NCBI GenBank assembly: GCA_039964455.1 | Contig: JBDVXK010000013.1 | Span: 310,001-374,000, forward strand | Reading direction: 5' to 3' | DNA: 64,000 nt | Source of the DNA: CALJFL01 sp039964455 | Lineage (GTDB): Bacteria; Pseudomonadota; Gammaproteobacteria; Pseudomonadales; Halieaceae | Shown here: positions 1 through 8,619 of the stretch, one piece after another | How positions within the stretch are numbered: the stretch's first letter is position 1 | Layout of the letters: each line of letters starts with the position of its first letter | Made by a program: the position numbers and the translations under genes | Notes under the pieces: model-generated | What the model was told of the DNA's origin: nothing | What the model saw: the letters and a program-made list of their open reading frames with translations, nothing else | Database searches by the model: none

Positions 1-321
1 CACTACAGCAATGTTCGCGGCATCGCCTGTCTCACCGAGTCAGGCACTACACCCCTCTTGATGTCGAGGTTGAGCTCAGGGCTGCCTATTTTCGGGCTGA
101 GTCACAACAGCGAAACCCTGCAGAAGCTCAGCCTGTGTAGGGGCGTCATCCCCCTGTATTTTGACGCTGGTGCCTTCGACCCTGAAAGCGTGGAGATGCG
201 AGCCATCGAATTTCTGCGCGACGGTGGTTACCTGCAAAAGGGTGACTCCATACTACTGACCCGGGGTTCAGTCATGGGCCGCGCTGGGTCCACCAACATA
301 ATGAAAATACTGCCCGTATGA
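1..321 (+). CDS. pyk: Pyruvate kinase, C-terminal part (cut by window edge)
   Basis: The frame is open from base 1, so the N-terminus and the catalytic barrel lie outside the window. The visible 106 residues form the C-terminal domain of pyruvate kinase, which makes pyruvate and ATP from phosphoenolpyruvate in the cytosol. The stretch around CLTESGTTPLLMSRL and the ending GDSILLTRGSVMGRAGSTN match the effector-binding C-domain of bacterial PykA-type enzymes. The stop codon overlaps the glucokinase start (ATGA), so the two glycolytic genes are translationally coupled. The family call is firm; whether it is the PykA or PykF type is not settled. Confidence 0.9.
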   Translation, partial: HYSNVRGIACLTESGTTPLLMSRLSSGLPIFGLSHNSETLQKLSLCRGVIPLYFDAGAFDPESVEMRAIEFLRDGGYLQKGDSILLTRGSVMGRAGSTNIMKILPV

Positions 322-1271
322 GCAACCCCCGGCAGCGCCTGGTGGCGGATGTGGGCGGCACCAACACTCGAATTGCTGTTTACGACCCAGACACAGATGC
401 TTTTCTGCACCGGGTTAACTACCAGAACCGCGATTTCGACACCTTCAGTGAACTGCTGGCCCATTGGCAGGCTGGCCTGGACGACAAGCCATCACAGGGC
501 TGCATCGCTATCGCAGCACCGCTGGCCGGCGACCACATTGCCATGGTCAATATGTCATGGGCCTTTTCCCGACGTGATATTTCCCGGCAGTTGCGCCTGG
601 ACAAGCTGACCTGGCTAAACGACTTCGAAAGCAACGCACACGCCCTGCATTCGCTGCAGCCTTCACAGCTGGTCAGTGTCCACAACAGTGACAGCATTAT
701 GACGGGCCCGCTCGCTACTGTAGGGCCAGGTACCGGACTGGGCGGTGCTACGGTTACTGAGTTGGACGGGAATTACCGGGTTCAGGCTAGCGAGCCTGGG
801 CAGATGGGACTTTCTCCGGTCAATGAGCTGGAGCTGGAACTGTTCAAAGTGTTGCTAAGGCAGCATGACAACATTTACGCCGAGCTACTGCTGTCCGGGC
901 CGGGCCTGGTAACTGGCTATCAAGCGCTGTGCACGATACGGGGCTGCGAGGCGACGATGCAGTCGCCAGACCAGATATCTGCAGCTGCGCTGTCAGGCGC
1001 AGATGACAACTGCAAAGCTGCACTGGGACTATTTTGTGACCTGCTGGGTTCCGCCTGCGGTAACTTCATCCTGGCCACTGGCGCTTACGGCGGACTTTAT
1101 CTCGCCGGCGGTATTGTTCCAAAAATACTGCCCCTACTGCGAGAAAGCGATTTTTGCGATCGCTTTCAACACAAAGGCGCTATGAAGGAACAGTTGGGGC
1201 GGGTTCCGATATGGATGATCGACAGTGGTGATACCGGGCTGATCGGTGCCGCCCACGCGCCACTGGTTTAA
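318..1271 (+). CDS. glk: Glucokinase
   Basis: ATP-dependent phosphorylation of glucose to glucose 6-phosphate in the cytosol. The protein is 317 residues, close to E. coli Glk (321). It opens with the phosphate-binding motif VADVGGTNTRIAVYD, has WLNDFESNAHAL carrying the likely catalytic Asp at about residue 100, and has the second nucleotide-binding glycines in VGPGTGLGGA. It overlaps pyk by four bases and is probably in one operon with it. Glucokinase beside pyruvate kinase suggests a lower-glycolysis or Entner-Doudoroff cluster continuing to the left of the window. Downstream, a convergent histidine kinase ends two bases away with no clear terminator between them. Confidence 0.93.
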   Translation: MSNPRQRLVADVGGTNTRIAVYDPDTDAFLHRVNYQNRDFDTFSELLAHWQAGLDDKPSQGCIAIAAPLAGDHIAMVNMSWAFSRRDISRQLRLDKLTWLNDFESNAHALHSLQPSQLVSVHNSDSIMTGPLATVGPGTGLGGATVTELDGNYRVQASEPGQMGLSPVNELELELFKVLLRQHDNIYAELLLSGPGLVTGYQALCTIRGCEATMQSPDQISAAALSGADDNCKAALGLFCDLLGSACGNFILATGAYGGLYLAGGIVPKILPLLRESDFCDRFQHKGAMKEQLGRVPIWMIDSGDTGLIGAAHAPLV

Positions 1272-1273
1272 GA

Positions 1274-2650
1274 TCAGGCTGGCAATCTCAGACGGGCACA
1301 AAAGCCAGAACCGCTGTTACCGGGATGCGCGGTGAACTGGGCCTGATGCTGATCGGTGATCCGCTGGACGATTGACAGTCCCAGGCCGGCTCCCAGTCCA
1401 GCGCTGCCAGGAACGCGGTAGAAGCGTTCGCCCAGTCTTTCAAACTCAGCCGTAGACAAGCGCTCGCAGTCATTGCAGATTTCGAGCTCCACCCCTGCCT
1501 CAAGTTCATCAAGACGTACTGTGACAGTAGACCCGGCGCTGGCGTAGCGAAAGGCATTGACCAACAGGTTGCGCAGCAGGATAGCGATCGACTCTTCACT
1601 CGCCTGCACCATTACCTCCTCGCCGTCCTTGATATCCACTTGCACATCCCTGTCTATCGCCAGGTGTGCATTTTCCGCCAGCACTTCTATCAGCAAACTC
1701 CTGAGTGCCACCGAAGTCTTTACCAGAGGTGCATCGGGGTCGACGCGCGCCAGAGTGAGTAACTGTTCAACCGTGTGGGTCGCCCTGTCTACACGCTCGG
1801 CAATACGTTGCAGCATGGTAACCGCGGACGTTTCGGTCAGCTGTCGCTGACAGAGCTGTACCTCTGTCTTGATGGCGGCCAGGGGCGTCATCAACTCGTG
1901 AGCCGCATTGGCGGTGAACCGCTGCTCCGACTCAAGCGCAAATGCCAGACGCTCCAACAATTCATTGAGCGCACCGACCATGGATTTCATTTCTTCCGGC
2001 ACTGTGTCTGATCCTACCGGGTCCAGCTGCTGGGGGTTTCGTCGTCCGATTTGAGCCGCCAGATTCTTCAGTGGCAGAAGACCCCGGGCCACTCCGAAAT
2101 AGAGCAGACCCATAGTCAGCGGCAGGATAATCATGAGAGGAAACAAAACCCGGGCAAAACTTCGCCATAGCGCCCAGCGAGCCTGATCCAGTTCTATGCC
2201 CACCAACACCCACAAATCATTGCGCTCGTCATAGCGCGCGAGCAAACGCCAGTGGTTGTGTCCTTCCTCAGTTAGCCGAAAGGAAAAGCCCTCTTCGGCG
2301 GGAGGTTCAAAGCGCGGGGAATTTTCCAGCACCGCCTGCAGCTGTCCGCGATAAAAAATATTCACCACCGGGGCCAGCCCTTCGCTTGCCGGTGTCTCAA
2401 TAATCATGGGGGTCTCATCGCCCATCTCTGCCACATCTATCCCCGGCAGGGTCTCGCCCTTATCCATCTGCGCAGCAAAAACCCGGGTAATGTAGCTGAC
2501 CAGCACCGAGTATTGCTCCAGCTGACGGTCAACCTGGTCGATCAAAACACGCGAAGCATAAATGCCTGTCAGGCCGGCAGAGCCTATCCAGGCAAAAAGC
2601 GTCAGTGCCGCCAGAATAATAATCAGTCGTTTGCGCAGGGAGGTGCTCAT
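1274..2650 (-). CDS. Two-component sensor histidine kinase (QseC/PmrB type)
   Basis: Inner-membrane sensor kinase of 458 residues. TM1 spans about residues 9-31, a periplasmic sensor domain runs to about 165, and TM2 spans about 168-188. A HAMP-like linker follows, then a HisKA domain with the phospho-acceptor His251 in NAAHELMTPLAAIK. The HATPase domain shows the N box LLRNLLVNAFRY and the G box GLGAGLGLSIV. It overlaps the upstream response regulator by four bases, so the pair is co-translated. The architecture is that of the OmpR-family partners QseC, PmrB and TctE. The periplasmic domain is not diagnostic, so the signal is unknown. Confidence 0.9.
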   Translation of the reverse strand: MSTSLRKRLIIILAALTLFAWIGSAGLTGIYASRVLIDQVDRQLEQYSVLVSYITRVFAAQMDKGETLPGIDVAEMGDETPMIIETPASEGLAPVVNIFYRGQLQAVLENSPRFEPPAEEGFSFRLTEEGHNHWRLLARYDERNDLWVLVGIELDQARWALWRSFARVLFPLMIILPLTMGLLYFGVARGLLPLKNLAAQIGRRNPQQLDPVGSDTVPEEMKSMVGALNELLERLAFALESEQRFTANAAHELMTPLAAIKTEVQLCQRQLTETSAVTMLQRIAERVDRATHTVEQLLTLARVDPDAPLVKTSVALRSLLIEVLAENAHLAIDRDVQVDIKDGEEVMVQASEESIAILLRNLLVNAFRYASAGSTVTVRLDELEAGVELEICNDCERLSTAEFERLGERFYRVPGSAGLGAGLGLSIVQRITDQHQAQFTAHPGNSGSGFCARLRLPA

Positions 2651-3303
2651 GTCGGAATCCGGTACCCGACGCCGCGCATGGTCTCTATGGTCTCGCTACC
2701 AAATCGCTTACGCAGTCGGGAGACATATACCTCTACCGTATTGGAACCAACTTCTTCCCCCCAGCTGTAGATGCCCTCCTCCAGCCTCGCCCTGGAAACA
2801 AAGCGGCCGGCATTGCGAATCAGAATCTCCAGAATCGCAAATTCACGCGCGGTCAGCGTAATGGCTTCGCCATCGAAAAAGACCTGCCGGTCAATCGGGT
2901 CCAGTGTGATACCCGCCGCCTGTAATTGCTGTGTTTTGCTGTCGCCCTTGCGCCTTAACAGTGAGCGCACGCGGGCAAACAACTCATCCATCTCAAAGGG
3001 TTTGGTCAGATAATCGTCGGCCCCCGAGTCCAGCCCATCCACCTTGTCGGCGAGGGTGTTTCTGGCAGTTAACAGCAACACTGGCAGCAGGTGTTTATCG
3101 CTACGCAGCTGCCTTAATACCTGCATACCGGGTACACCGGGAAGGCCCAGGTCCAGAATCAACAGGTCATAAGGGGTCGCGGACAAAGTAGCACGCACCG
3201 GTTCACCGGAGCGCAGCCAGTCAACCGCGTACTGTTCGAGCCGCAAGGCCGCCTCAAGAGACTCACCCAGCTGACTATCGTCTTCAACGAGCAAAATTCG
3301 CAC
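2647..3303 (-). CDS. OmpR-family response regulator (QseB/PmrA type)
   Basis: DNA-binding response regulator of 218 residues. The receiver domain (1-115) has the acidic pocket EDD at residues 7-9, the phospho-acceptor Asp51 in LLILDLGLPG and the conserved Lys in YLTKPFE. A winged-helix trans_reg_C domain occupies about 125-216, with VEVYVSRLRKRFG as recognition region. The start is GTG at 3303 with a well-spaced GAAGG ribosome site 6 bases upstream. It is the first gene of a two-gene operon with the histidine kinase and faces away from the cold-shock gene. The targets are not visible here; autoregulation is usual for the family but no operator was recognised. Confidence 0.92.
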   Translation of the reverse strand: MRILLVEDDSQLGESLEAALRLEQYAVDWLRSGEPVRATLSATPYDLLILDLGLPGVPGMQVLRQLRSDKHLLPVLLLTARNTLADKVDGLDSGADDYLTKPFEMDELFARVRSLLRRKGDSKTQQLQAAGITLDPIDRQVFFDGEAITLTAREFAILEILIRNAGRFVSRARLEEGIYSWGEEVGSNTVEVYVSRLRKRFGSETIETMRGVGYRIPT

Positions 3304-3456
3304 AATCTGCCTTCAAATCGATGCCAAGCAACGCTCGGTAATGTGCCTAATCAAGATGAAACCGGGCTTAAGCCGGCCACTTGAAGATGGAATATTGCCA
3401 ATTTATTTTATTTGGGGGCAATACGCGAACCCAAAAGCGGTGTTAGACTAACTTGA

Positions 3457-3471
3457 GCTGAATAATTCAGC
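3457..3471. promoter_or_regulatory. Inverted repeat upstream of the cold-shock gene
   Basis: GCTGAA-TAA-TTCAGC is a perfect 6-bp inverted repeat about 110 bases before the cold-shock start, inside an AT-rich leader (3440-3583). It could be an operator near the promoter or a hairpin at the start of the long 5' untranslated region typical of cold-shock mRNAs. Function is inferred only from position. Confidence 0.3.
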
Positions 3472-3583
3472 GGTATTTATGTGGGCGATCAGAGTTTTTA
3501 GAAACCTCGTGAGCACGTATAAATAATTTTTTGAACATAAGAAACCTCAGGGTTTCAATATAAGCAGCACAGGTAAATTGCAT

Positions 3584-3790
3584 ATGTCTACAGTAACCGG
3601 CACAGTAAAGTGGTTTAACGAAACCAAAGGCTTCGGCTTCATCGAACAAGAAGGCGGCCCTGACGTCTTCGTACATTTCAGCGCCATCAAGGGCGATGGA
3701 TTCAAGACTCTGGCTGATGGCCAGAAAGTTGAGTTCACCGTTGCTGACGGCCAAAAAGGTCCGCAAGCAGAAAACGTAGTGCCGGTCTGA
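3584..3790 (+). CDS. Cold-shock protein, CspA family
   Basis: Small single-stranded nucleic-acid-binding protein of 68 residues, a complete cold-shock domain. RNP1 is KGFGFIE and RNP2 is DVFVHFS, both with the aromatic residues that stack on RNA or DNA bases. The ATG at 3584 is preferred over the in-frame TTG at 3578 because AGG at 3571-3573 lies 10 bases upstream of the ATG and only 4 upstream of the TTG. The gene has a leader of over 100 bases and ends in its own strong terminator, so it is monocistronic. The sequence alone cannot tell whether it is cold-induced or constitutive. Confidence 0.95.
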   Translation: MSTVTGTVKWFNETKGFGFIEQEGGPDVFVHFSAIKGDGFKTLADGQKVEFTVADGQKGPQAENVVPV

Positions 3791-3822
3791 TCAGAACGCG
3801 ACACTAATGCTCTTCGGGGCAT

Positions 3823-3852
3823 AAAAAAAGGAGCACCAGGTGCTCCTTTTTT
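3823..3852. terminator. Bidirectional intrinsic terminator
   Basis: The stem GGAGCACC/GGTGCTCC is perfect, with an A-run on its left and a T-run on its right. It therefore terminates the cold-shock transcript on the plus strand and the TPR/TonB operon on the minus strand, whose last stop codon is 20 bases away. Confidence 0.93.
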
Positions 3853-3871
3853 GTTCCAGTAAAAAGCTATC

Positions 3872-5221
3872 TCAGCCTTCTTCTTTCAACTTCCTCTGCC
3901 TGTCCAACTCAGAGTCCATGTACTGGATCCACTGAGCTGCATATTTCTCTGACCGCTTGTCCCTACCTGCAGCCGTGAAGGCATCGCGTGCCTTGCTGTA
4001 CTGTTTGTCGTTAAAGTAGGCCATGCCAAGCACCAATCGCGCATTGTCCGGACGCTTCACACCGCCGCGAGACAATCCCTTATTGATAGCAGTAATTGCT
4101 TTCTTGTACTGGTCACCGTCCAGGTAGATATTACCCAGTCTGCTGTAAAGCTCACCGGAATCAGACTTGGATGCTGCAGACTCCATCGCGGGAATCGCTT
4201 TTTCAACTTCCTGAGCCTGTCGAAATGCATTGCCCAGTATTTCGTAGTTTTTCGAGGTACGGTCTACCGACTTATCTTTGATTCCCTTATCCAGAACCTT
4301 GGCAGCCTTGTAGGGCACATCCGCATTCAGGTACAGGTAGGCCATAGTGACCTGCTCAGAACCTTTATCCAGCATGTCCTGCACATAGGCAGTTTCCATA
4401 GCAGATAACTGCTCGGACTCTTTCTTCTGCTCCCCATACATGTGGGAAATCTGCACCCAGTACTGCTTCTTCGGGTAGTGAACCAGCAACTCTTCCAACA
4501 CCCTGACAGAGTTGTTGATGTCGTTCTTGTCGAAGTACAGGAAACGAGCCAGGTTGTACCACTGCTCCTTGGGTACCTTGCCCTTGCCCTTGTACATGTT
4601 GATCGCTTTCTCAACATTCAGCAGGGACTTGTTGTAATCCTTTAGCTGGTAGTAACCCTGAGCAAGCAACACATAGGCGCTTTCCGGCGGGTTCTCGGTC
4701 ATGCGGAACCAGTCGTTCAGGGCATTGATACCTTTCTGCCACTGCTCCTGCACGAAATAGAGCTGGGCAACGGTATAGCGCGTGTTGATTTCCATCGCCA
4801 GCGGAATATCTGGCTGACGGATAACATTCTCATAAGCCTGCAACGCCTTGGCGTAGTCCTCACGCGAATAGTGAATAAACGCGTAGAGGTTGTAGACATT
4901 GGCAAGCTCGTAACTGTTCAGCGCCTTCTTGCCACCCGAAGCAATCATGCCATCCAAAATCCTGGATGCGCCGTTGTAATCTTTGGCTTCCGCGGCAGCC
5001 TGTGCTTCCGTCAGCGTTTCGTAGACCTTGTTGCGCAGCGCAGGCGTGCGTCGTGTCTCTTGCTGCTTCTTGGGCTCAGCGCCGTCTTGTGCAAAGGCAG
5101 TCGACAACGACTGCATACCTAACTCATTCTGCAGCTGGCTGAAGCCTATCTGCGCAGCAACCATTGGCAATGCCAGCAGCAATGCACGAGTCCAGATTTG
5201 ATGTTTAGTCACTTTCATCAC
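3872..5221 (-). CDS. Periplasmic TPR protein of the TonB2-type system
   Basis: Exported protein of 449 residues. The N-terminal signal peptide has a hydrophobic core at about 11-30 and probable cleavage after STAFA near residue 44. The rest is built of tetratricopeptide repeats, for example ANVYNLYAFIHYSREDYAKA and later AYFNDKQYSKARDAF. It is the last gene of the seven-gene operon. A TPR protein in this position is known in the TonB2 clusters of Vibrio and Shewanella, where it supports TonB-dependent uptake. A scaffold role between the inner-membrane motor and the cell wall or outer-membrane receptors is an inference. The ending (KLKEEG) is highly charged. Confidence 0.82.
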   Translation of the reverse strand: MMKVTKHQIWTRALLLALPMVAAQIGFSQLQNELGMQSLSTAFAQDGAEPKKQQETRRTPALRNKVYETLTEAQAAAEAKDYNGASRILDGMIASGGKKALNSYELANVYNLYAFIHYSREDYAKALQAYENVIRQPDIPLAMEINTRYTVAQLYFVQEQWQKGINALNDWFRMTENPPESAYVLLAQGYYQLKDYNKSLLNVEKAINMYKGKGKVPKEQWYNLARFLYFDKNDINNSVRVLEELLVHYPKKQYWVQISHMYGEQKKESEQLSAMETAYVQDMLDKGSEQVTMAYLYLNADVPYKAAKVLDKGIKDKSVDRTSKNYEILGNAFRQAQEVEKAIPAMESAASKSDSGELYSRLGNIYLDGDQYKKAITAINKGLSRGGVKRPDNARLVLGMAYFNDKQYSKARDAFTAAGRDKRSEKYAAQWIQYMDSELDRQRKLKEEG

Positions 5222-5235
5222 GTTTCAACCGTTGT

Positions 5236-5841
5236 TTACTGTTCCAGCTCGTAGGTGAACTTGTTCTGCACACCGGCAACTTCGATCGGCTCGCCGTCCA
5301 CAACCCTGGGCTTGTACTTGAACTTCAATGCCGCCTTCACGGAGGCCTTGTCGAACACTCCAGATGGCTGGCAATCGACCGCCTGCGGATCGCGAATAGA
5401 ACCGGTCTTGGTTACCACATACTCAACGATGCAGTAGCCGGAAATACCACGAGTCTGGGCACGTCGGGGGTAGATAGGTGCAACCTTCACGATGGGCAGA
5501 TATTCACCATCACCGGAAGACATGCCGCTGGAGCTGATAGACACATCAACGCTGGCAGTTGGCGCGGTGTTAACCACATCAACGTCCATATCCACATCGA
5601 ATTCAAGGGGCTGCAGTTCTGGTGGTGGCTGTTCCGGATCTTCAACCTTCTCCGGCTTTTCCTGCTTTACGTTGACCTCGATTTCTTCATCAGGTCTTAC
5701 AATCTCGGCAACCTTGCGGCTCTTGATATCCGGGTTCTCGAAATCACGATCGATCAACTTGTTCATAATCATGAACAAACCAAAGGCTACCGGGATTGCG
5801 AAGAGCGCGGCTACCAACATTCTTACTGCGTTACTGCGCAT
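5236..5841 (-). CDS. tonB: TonB energy transducer (TonB2 type)
   Basis: Transmits proton-motive energy from ExbB/ExbD to outer-membrane receptors. The protein is 201 residues, with an N-terminal membrane anchor (about 8-28) and a short acidic, proline-containing linker (KQEKPEKVEDPEQPPPE). The C-terminal TonB domain (about 115-201) includes YPRRAQTRGISGYCIVEY. The short linker and total length fit the TonB2 class rather than the longer classic TonB1. It lies 5 bases downstream of the second exbD and 14 bases before the TPR gene, so it is translationally linked to the complex it works with. Confidence 0.9.
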   Translation of the reverse strand: MRSNAVRMLVAALFAIPVAFGLFMIMNKLIDRDFENPDIKSRKVAEIVRPDEEIEVNVKQEKPEKVEDPEQPPPELQPLEFDVDMDVDVVNTAPTASVDVSISSSGMSSGDGEYLPIVKVAPIYPRRAQTRGISGYCIVEYVVTKTGSIRDPQAVDCQPSGVFDKASVKAALKFKYKPRVVDGEPIEVAGVQNKFTYELEQ

Positions 5842-5846
5842 GGTGT

Positions 5847-6272
5847 CTAGCCCTCCTCTTCAGTGGAAGCGCAAAGTGGTGCATCCATCAGCGGCTTTAC
5901 CGCTGACAGCAACTCATCCAGCACAGACGTTGGCGCATCGACATCGGCCTGAATCACAAAGTTAGCCTTGGGCGCTTCTTTTTTGGCCGCTTCGGCAAGA
6001 CGGTAGGCGCGATCAACCTGCACTTCCTTCTTGTCGTAAAAGATTTTGCCAACGGCGTCCACCGCAAAAATAATGGTGCCTCGCTCGCAGGCGCCGGTGG
6101 TGATCGCTTCAGTCTTGGTAATTTCCACGCCGGGCTCTTTCACAAACGAAGACGTGACAATAAAAAAGATCAGCATGATGAAGACGACGTCCAGCATTGG
6201 CGTCAGGTCAATTTCACCCTCGCCACCGCCACCCTGGGCCGCGGCCCCTCGTGCCATACTACGCCTACTCAC
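5847..6272 (-). CDS. exbD: ExbD-family proton-channel subunit (second copy)
   Basis: Inner-membrane subunit of the TonB motor, 141 residues. One N-terminal transmembrane helix carries the essential Asp28 in LTPMLDVVFIMLIFFIV, followed by a periplasmic ExbD/TolR domain. It has a glycine-rich cytoplasmic head (AQGGGGEGE) that the neighbouring ExbD lacks. The start overlaps the end of the first exbD by four bases. Paired exbD genes occur in several TonB2-type loci; the two products may form a heterodimer within the ExbB pore, which is an inference. Confidence 0.9.
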   Translation of the reverse strand: MSRRSMARGAAAQGGGGEGEIDLTPMLDVVFIMLIFFIVTSSFVKEPGVEITKTEAITTGACERGTIIFAVDAVGKIFYDKKEVQVDRAYRLAEAAKKEAPKANFVIQADVDAPTSVLDELLSAVKPLMDAPLCASTEEEG

Positions 6273-6679
6273 TTCTTTTCCTCCGCAGGCCAGTTGACAG
6301 ACGCCACACCCGCTTCACGGGCGGCATCGCCTACTTCAATCAGCATGGACGCGCTGGCGCCACGCTCTGTTTTAACAGTGAATGACTGTTCGGGGTCTGA
6401 GGCTAGCAGCCTGGCGATATTCGCCCTTACCGACCTGATGTCGATACGACGATTTTCCATCCAAACCTGGTTGTCGCCAGTTATCGTCACCACGATGCTG
6501 GTCGCATCACTAGGATCAGACTTGGAGTTATCGGGCCTGTTGACCTCGATTCCTGCCTCCTTGATAAAGGAAGCGACGACGATGAAAAAGATCAACATGA
6601 TGAACACCACATCAAGCATGGGCGTTAAATCAATTTCTGCCTCGTCTGAATCTGCTTGTCGATTTCTTTTGCGCATCAA
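6269..6679 (-). CDS. exbD: ExbD-family proton-channel subunit (first copy)
   Basis: 136 residues with the same fold as the following gene: a charged cytoplasmic head, a single transmembrane helix with the proton-carrying Asp23 (DLTPMLDVVFIML), and a periplasmic domain. It is clearly diverged from the second ExbD outside the membrane helix, so this is an old duplication rather than a recent repeat. It lies between exbB (10 bases away) and the second exbD (4-base overlap). By family it couples proton flow to TonB movement. Confidence 0.9.
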   Translation of the reverse strand: MMRKRNRQADSDEAEIDLTPMLDVVFIMLIFFIVVASFIKEAGIEVNRPDNSKSDPSDATSIVVTITGDNQVWMENRRIDIRSVRANIARLLASDPEQSFTVKTERGASASMLIEVGDAAREAGVASVNWPAEEKK

Positions 6680-6689
6680 ATCAGCTCTA

Positions 6690-7217
6690 TTAATGATCCG
6701 TGGTCAGGTTGTCTGTCAGGAATTCGCTCTCACGCTGGGCAATTCGAGTGACATAGGTGTTGGCAAATACGCCAGACAGCGCAGCAACCATTCCAGCCAT
6801 GGTAGGAATCGTAGCCTGTTGTACACCGCCAGCCATTGATTTCGCGTCACCACCACCGGTGACCGCCATCACGTTGAAAACTTCGATCATACCGGTCACT
6901 GTTCCCAGCAGCCCAAGCAAGGGGCATAACGCCACCAATGTCTTGATTACTGGAAGGAACTGGTTGATCTGCATCCGGGCTCGGGAAATCAACATCGACC
7001 GGATCTGGTGTGCTTCCCAGGACTTGCGCTCCGAGCGGGATTCCCAGCGACCTATAACTTCTGCAACGTCGGCTTTCCAACCGAACTTGAAGTACCAGAC
7101 ACGCTCGAAAATCAACATCCACATTACAAAGAGCAGGCCAGCGATGAGCCAAAGCACATCGCCACCTTTGTCCATGAAGCCCATAAGGACTTCAATCAAG
7201 CTACTTAGCCCTTGCAT
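6690..7217 (-). CDS. exbB: ExbB/TolQ/MotA-family proton channel, short form
   Basis: 175 residues with three predicted membrane segments (about 18-36, 95-118 and 138-160). The conserved TolQ core includes LLGLLGTVTGMIEVFNVMA and MAGGVQQATIPTMAGMV. This is the short ExbB2 type without the periplasmic extension. It is 1 base downstream of the larger TtpC-like protein and 10 bases before exbD. In Vibrio TonB2 systems a short ExbB2 and a long TtpC are both needed, which matches this pairing. Confidence 0.9.
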   Translation of the reverse strand: MQGLSSLIEVLMGFMDKGGDVLWLIAGLLFVMWMLIFERVWYFKFGWKADVAEVIGRWESRSERKSWEAHQIRSMLISRARMQINQFLPVIKTLVALCPLLGLLGTVTGMIEVFNVMAVTGGGDAKSMAGGVQQATIPTMAGMVAALSGVFANTYVTRIAQRESEFLTDNLTTDH

Positions 7218-7218
7218 G

Positions 7219-8619
7219 TTACGACCTCAGATTGGCTTCTGTGTGCTCTGCAATAATGCCGGTAGTCTGCTCGTCGAGTACATGGATGATCCGCTGTGCA
7301 CGACCGTTAACAACCGTGTGCAGCAGAACCGTTGGAATAGCAACCAACAGACCCAGTACCGTAGTGATCAAGGCACCGGAAATACCACCGGCCATCGCCT
7401 TGGGATCACCCGCACCGAAGATTGTGATCGCCTGGAACGTGATGATCATACCAGTCACCGTACCAAGCAGACCCATCAGCGGAGCAACCGCCGCAATGAT
7501 CTTGAGCAGCGTCAAACCGCTCTCCAGCTTGGGCGTTTCACGCAGCACACCCTCAGACAACTTGAGCTCCAATGTCTCGGTGTCCATAGTCGGGTTGTCT
7601 TCGTGGATCTTCAGGACGCGACCCAGAGGGTTGTTGTCGTTGGCCTTCTCACTCTTGAGCTGCGAGCTAACCTTGCCGCCAACCATTGTCAGGACAAGCA
7701 TGCGATAAATCGCCAGGATGAAGGCAAAGATACCAACAGCCGTGATCGCGTAGCCAATGTAGCCGCCTTGATGCCAGCGCTCTTCCAGCGTCGGGGTATC
7801 AATGATAGCCGCCAGGAAGGAACCGCCTGTAGGACCAGTGGGGTCAACACCAAAGCTGTTCAGACCAGACGTTGATGACGCCAGATCAGCAGCCCAGCCT
7901 GTGTAGGGGCCACTTGGCTGTCTGGGCAACTCACTGAGACCACCATTTTCAAAGCTCAGGTAGTTACCATTCATGTCTACGATGTTGAACGCGCCAACTC
8001 GCAATACATCACGAGTCTCACGCTCACCAGCCGGGGTAGCTACTTCGGTGCTGAATGTGGTGACAACACCTGTTTCACGCACTTCACGCAGCAACTCATA
8101 CCAGACGCGCTCGATCTCTTCTACGCTGGGCAGAGTATCCGCACCACCCATCTTGCCGATCAGCTCCTTGAGGAACAGCTCGCGGTCTGGGTACTGGGCA
8201 GAGGCCAGTGACACTTCGATATTAGATGCAAGGTCACCAGACGCTGATGTCAGGTGGCCGAACAGTTCAGCCAGGGTACCCAGCTTTTCACGCAGCTGAG
8301 CCTGCTTGGCAGTAATCAGCAGCTCGTTCTCTTCGAACGAATTCTCAAGACGCTCACTGCGCTGCTCCTGACGAGTCCTCTCCTGCTCAGCCCTTTTCAC
8401 GGCTGCAGCCTGGTTGGCCTTGTCTTTGGCAAAGCGAGCTTCTCGAGCACGATTTTCCTTGCTCTCGGTCACTTGGCCTTTCTTAACAAATTGCAGTAAC
8501 TCGTCCAGGGATGCGGCTGGCGCGTCGGCCGCCCCTCCCTGTGCAACCGCGAGGTTGGCAGAGACTGCAGCGACGCCCGCAAATGCGAGCAATGAGACTT
8601 TAAAGCGGTTGATAAACAT
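7219..8619 (-). CDS. TtpC-like long ExbB/MotA-family protein
   Basis: 466 residues. A cleavable signal peptide (about 1-27, ending ANLAVAQ) is followed by a charged coiled-coil region (about 40-130, rich in K, E, R and Q). A periplasmic globular part follows, then a C-terminal MotA/TolQ/ExbB channel domain (about 285-455) with LMGLLGTVTGMIITFQAITIFG. This layout is that of TtpC, the extra ExbB-like component specific to TonB2 systems in Vibrio. Its start shares a base with the stop of the DUF3450 gene (TAATG). By analogy it bridges the channel to periplasmic partners; the DUF3450 protein is an obvious candidate. Confidence 0.85.
   Translation of the reverse strand: MFINRFKVSLLAFAGVAAVSANLAVAQGGAADAPAASLDELLQFVKKGQVTESKENRAREARFAKDKANQAAAVKRAEQERTRQEQRSERLENSFEENELLITAKQAQLREKLGTLAELFGHLTSASGDLASNIEVSLASAQYPDRELFLKELIGKMGGADTLPSVEEIERVWYELLREVRETGVVTTFSTEVATPAGERETRDVLRVGAFNIVDMNGNYLSFENGGLSELPRQPSGPYTGWAADLASSTSGLNSFGVDPTGPTGGSFLAAIIDTPTLEERWHQGGYIGYAITAVGIFAFILAIYRMLVLTMVGGKVSSQLKSEKANDNNPLGRVLKIHEDNPTMDTETLELKLSEGVLRETPKLESGLTLLKIIAAVAPLMGLLGTVTGMIITFQAITIFGAGDPKAMAGGISGALITTVLGLLVAIPTVLLHTVVNGRAQRIIHVLDEQTTGIIAEHTEANLRS

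Noticed and set aside
6757..7875. A 372-codon plus-strand frame antisense to exbB and the TtpC-like gene
   Set aside because: It crosses two recognised genes and their junction; composition is rich in Thr, Arg and His as expected for a shadow frame.
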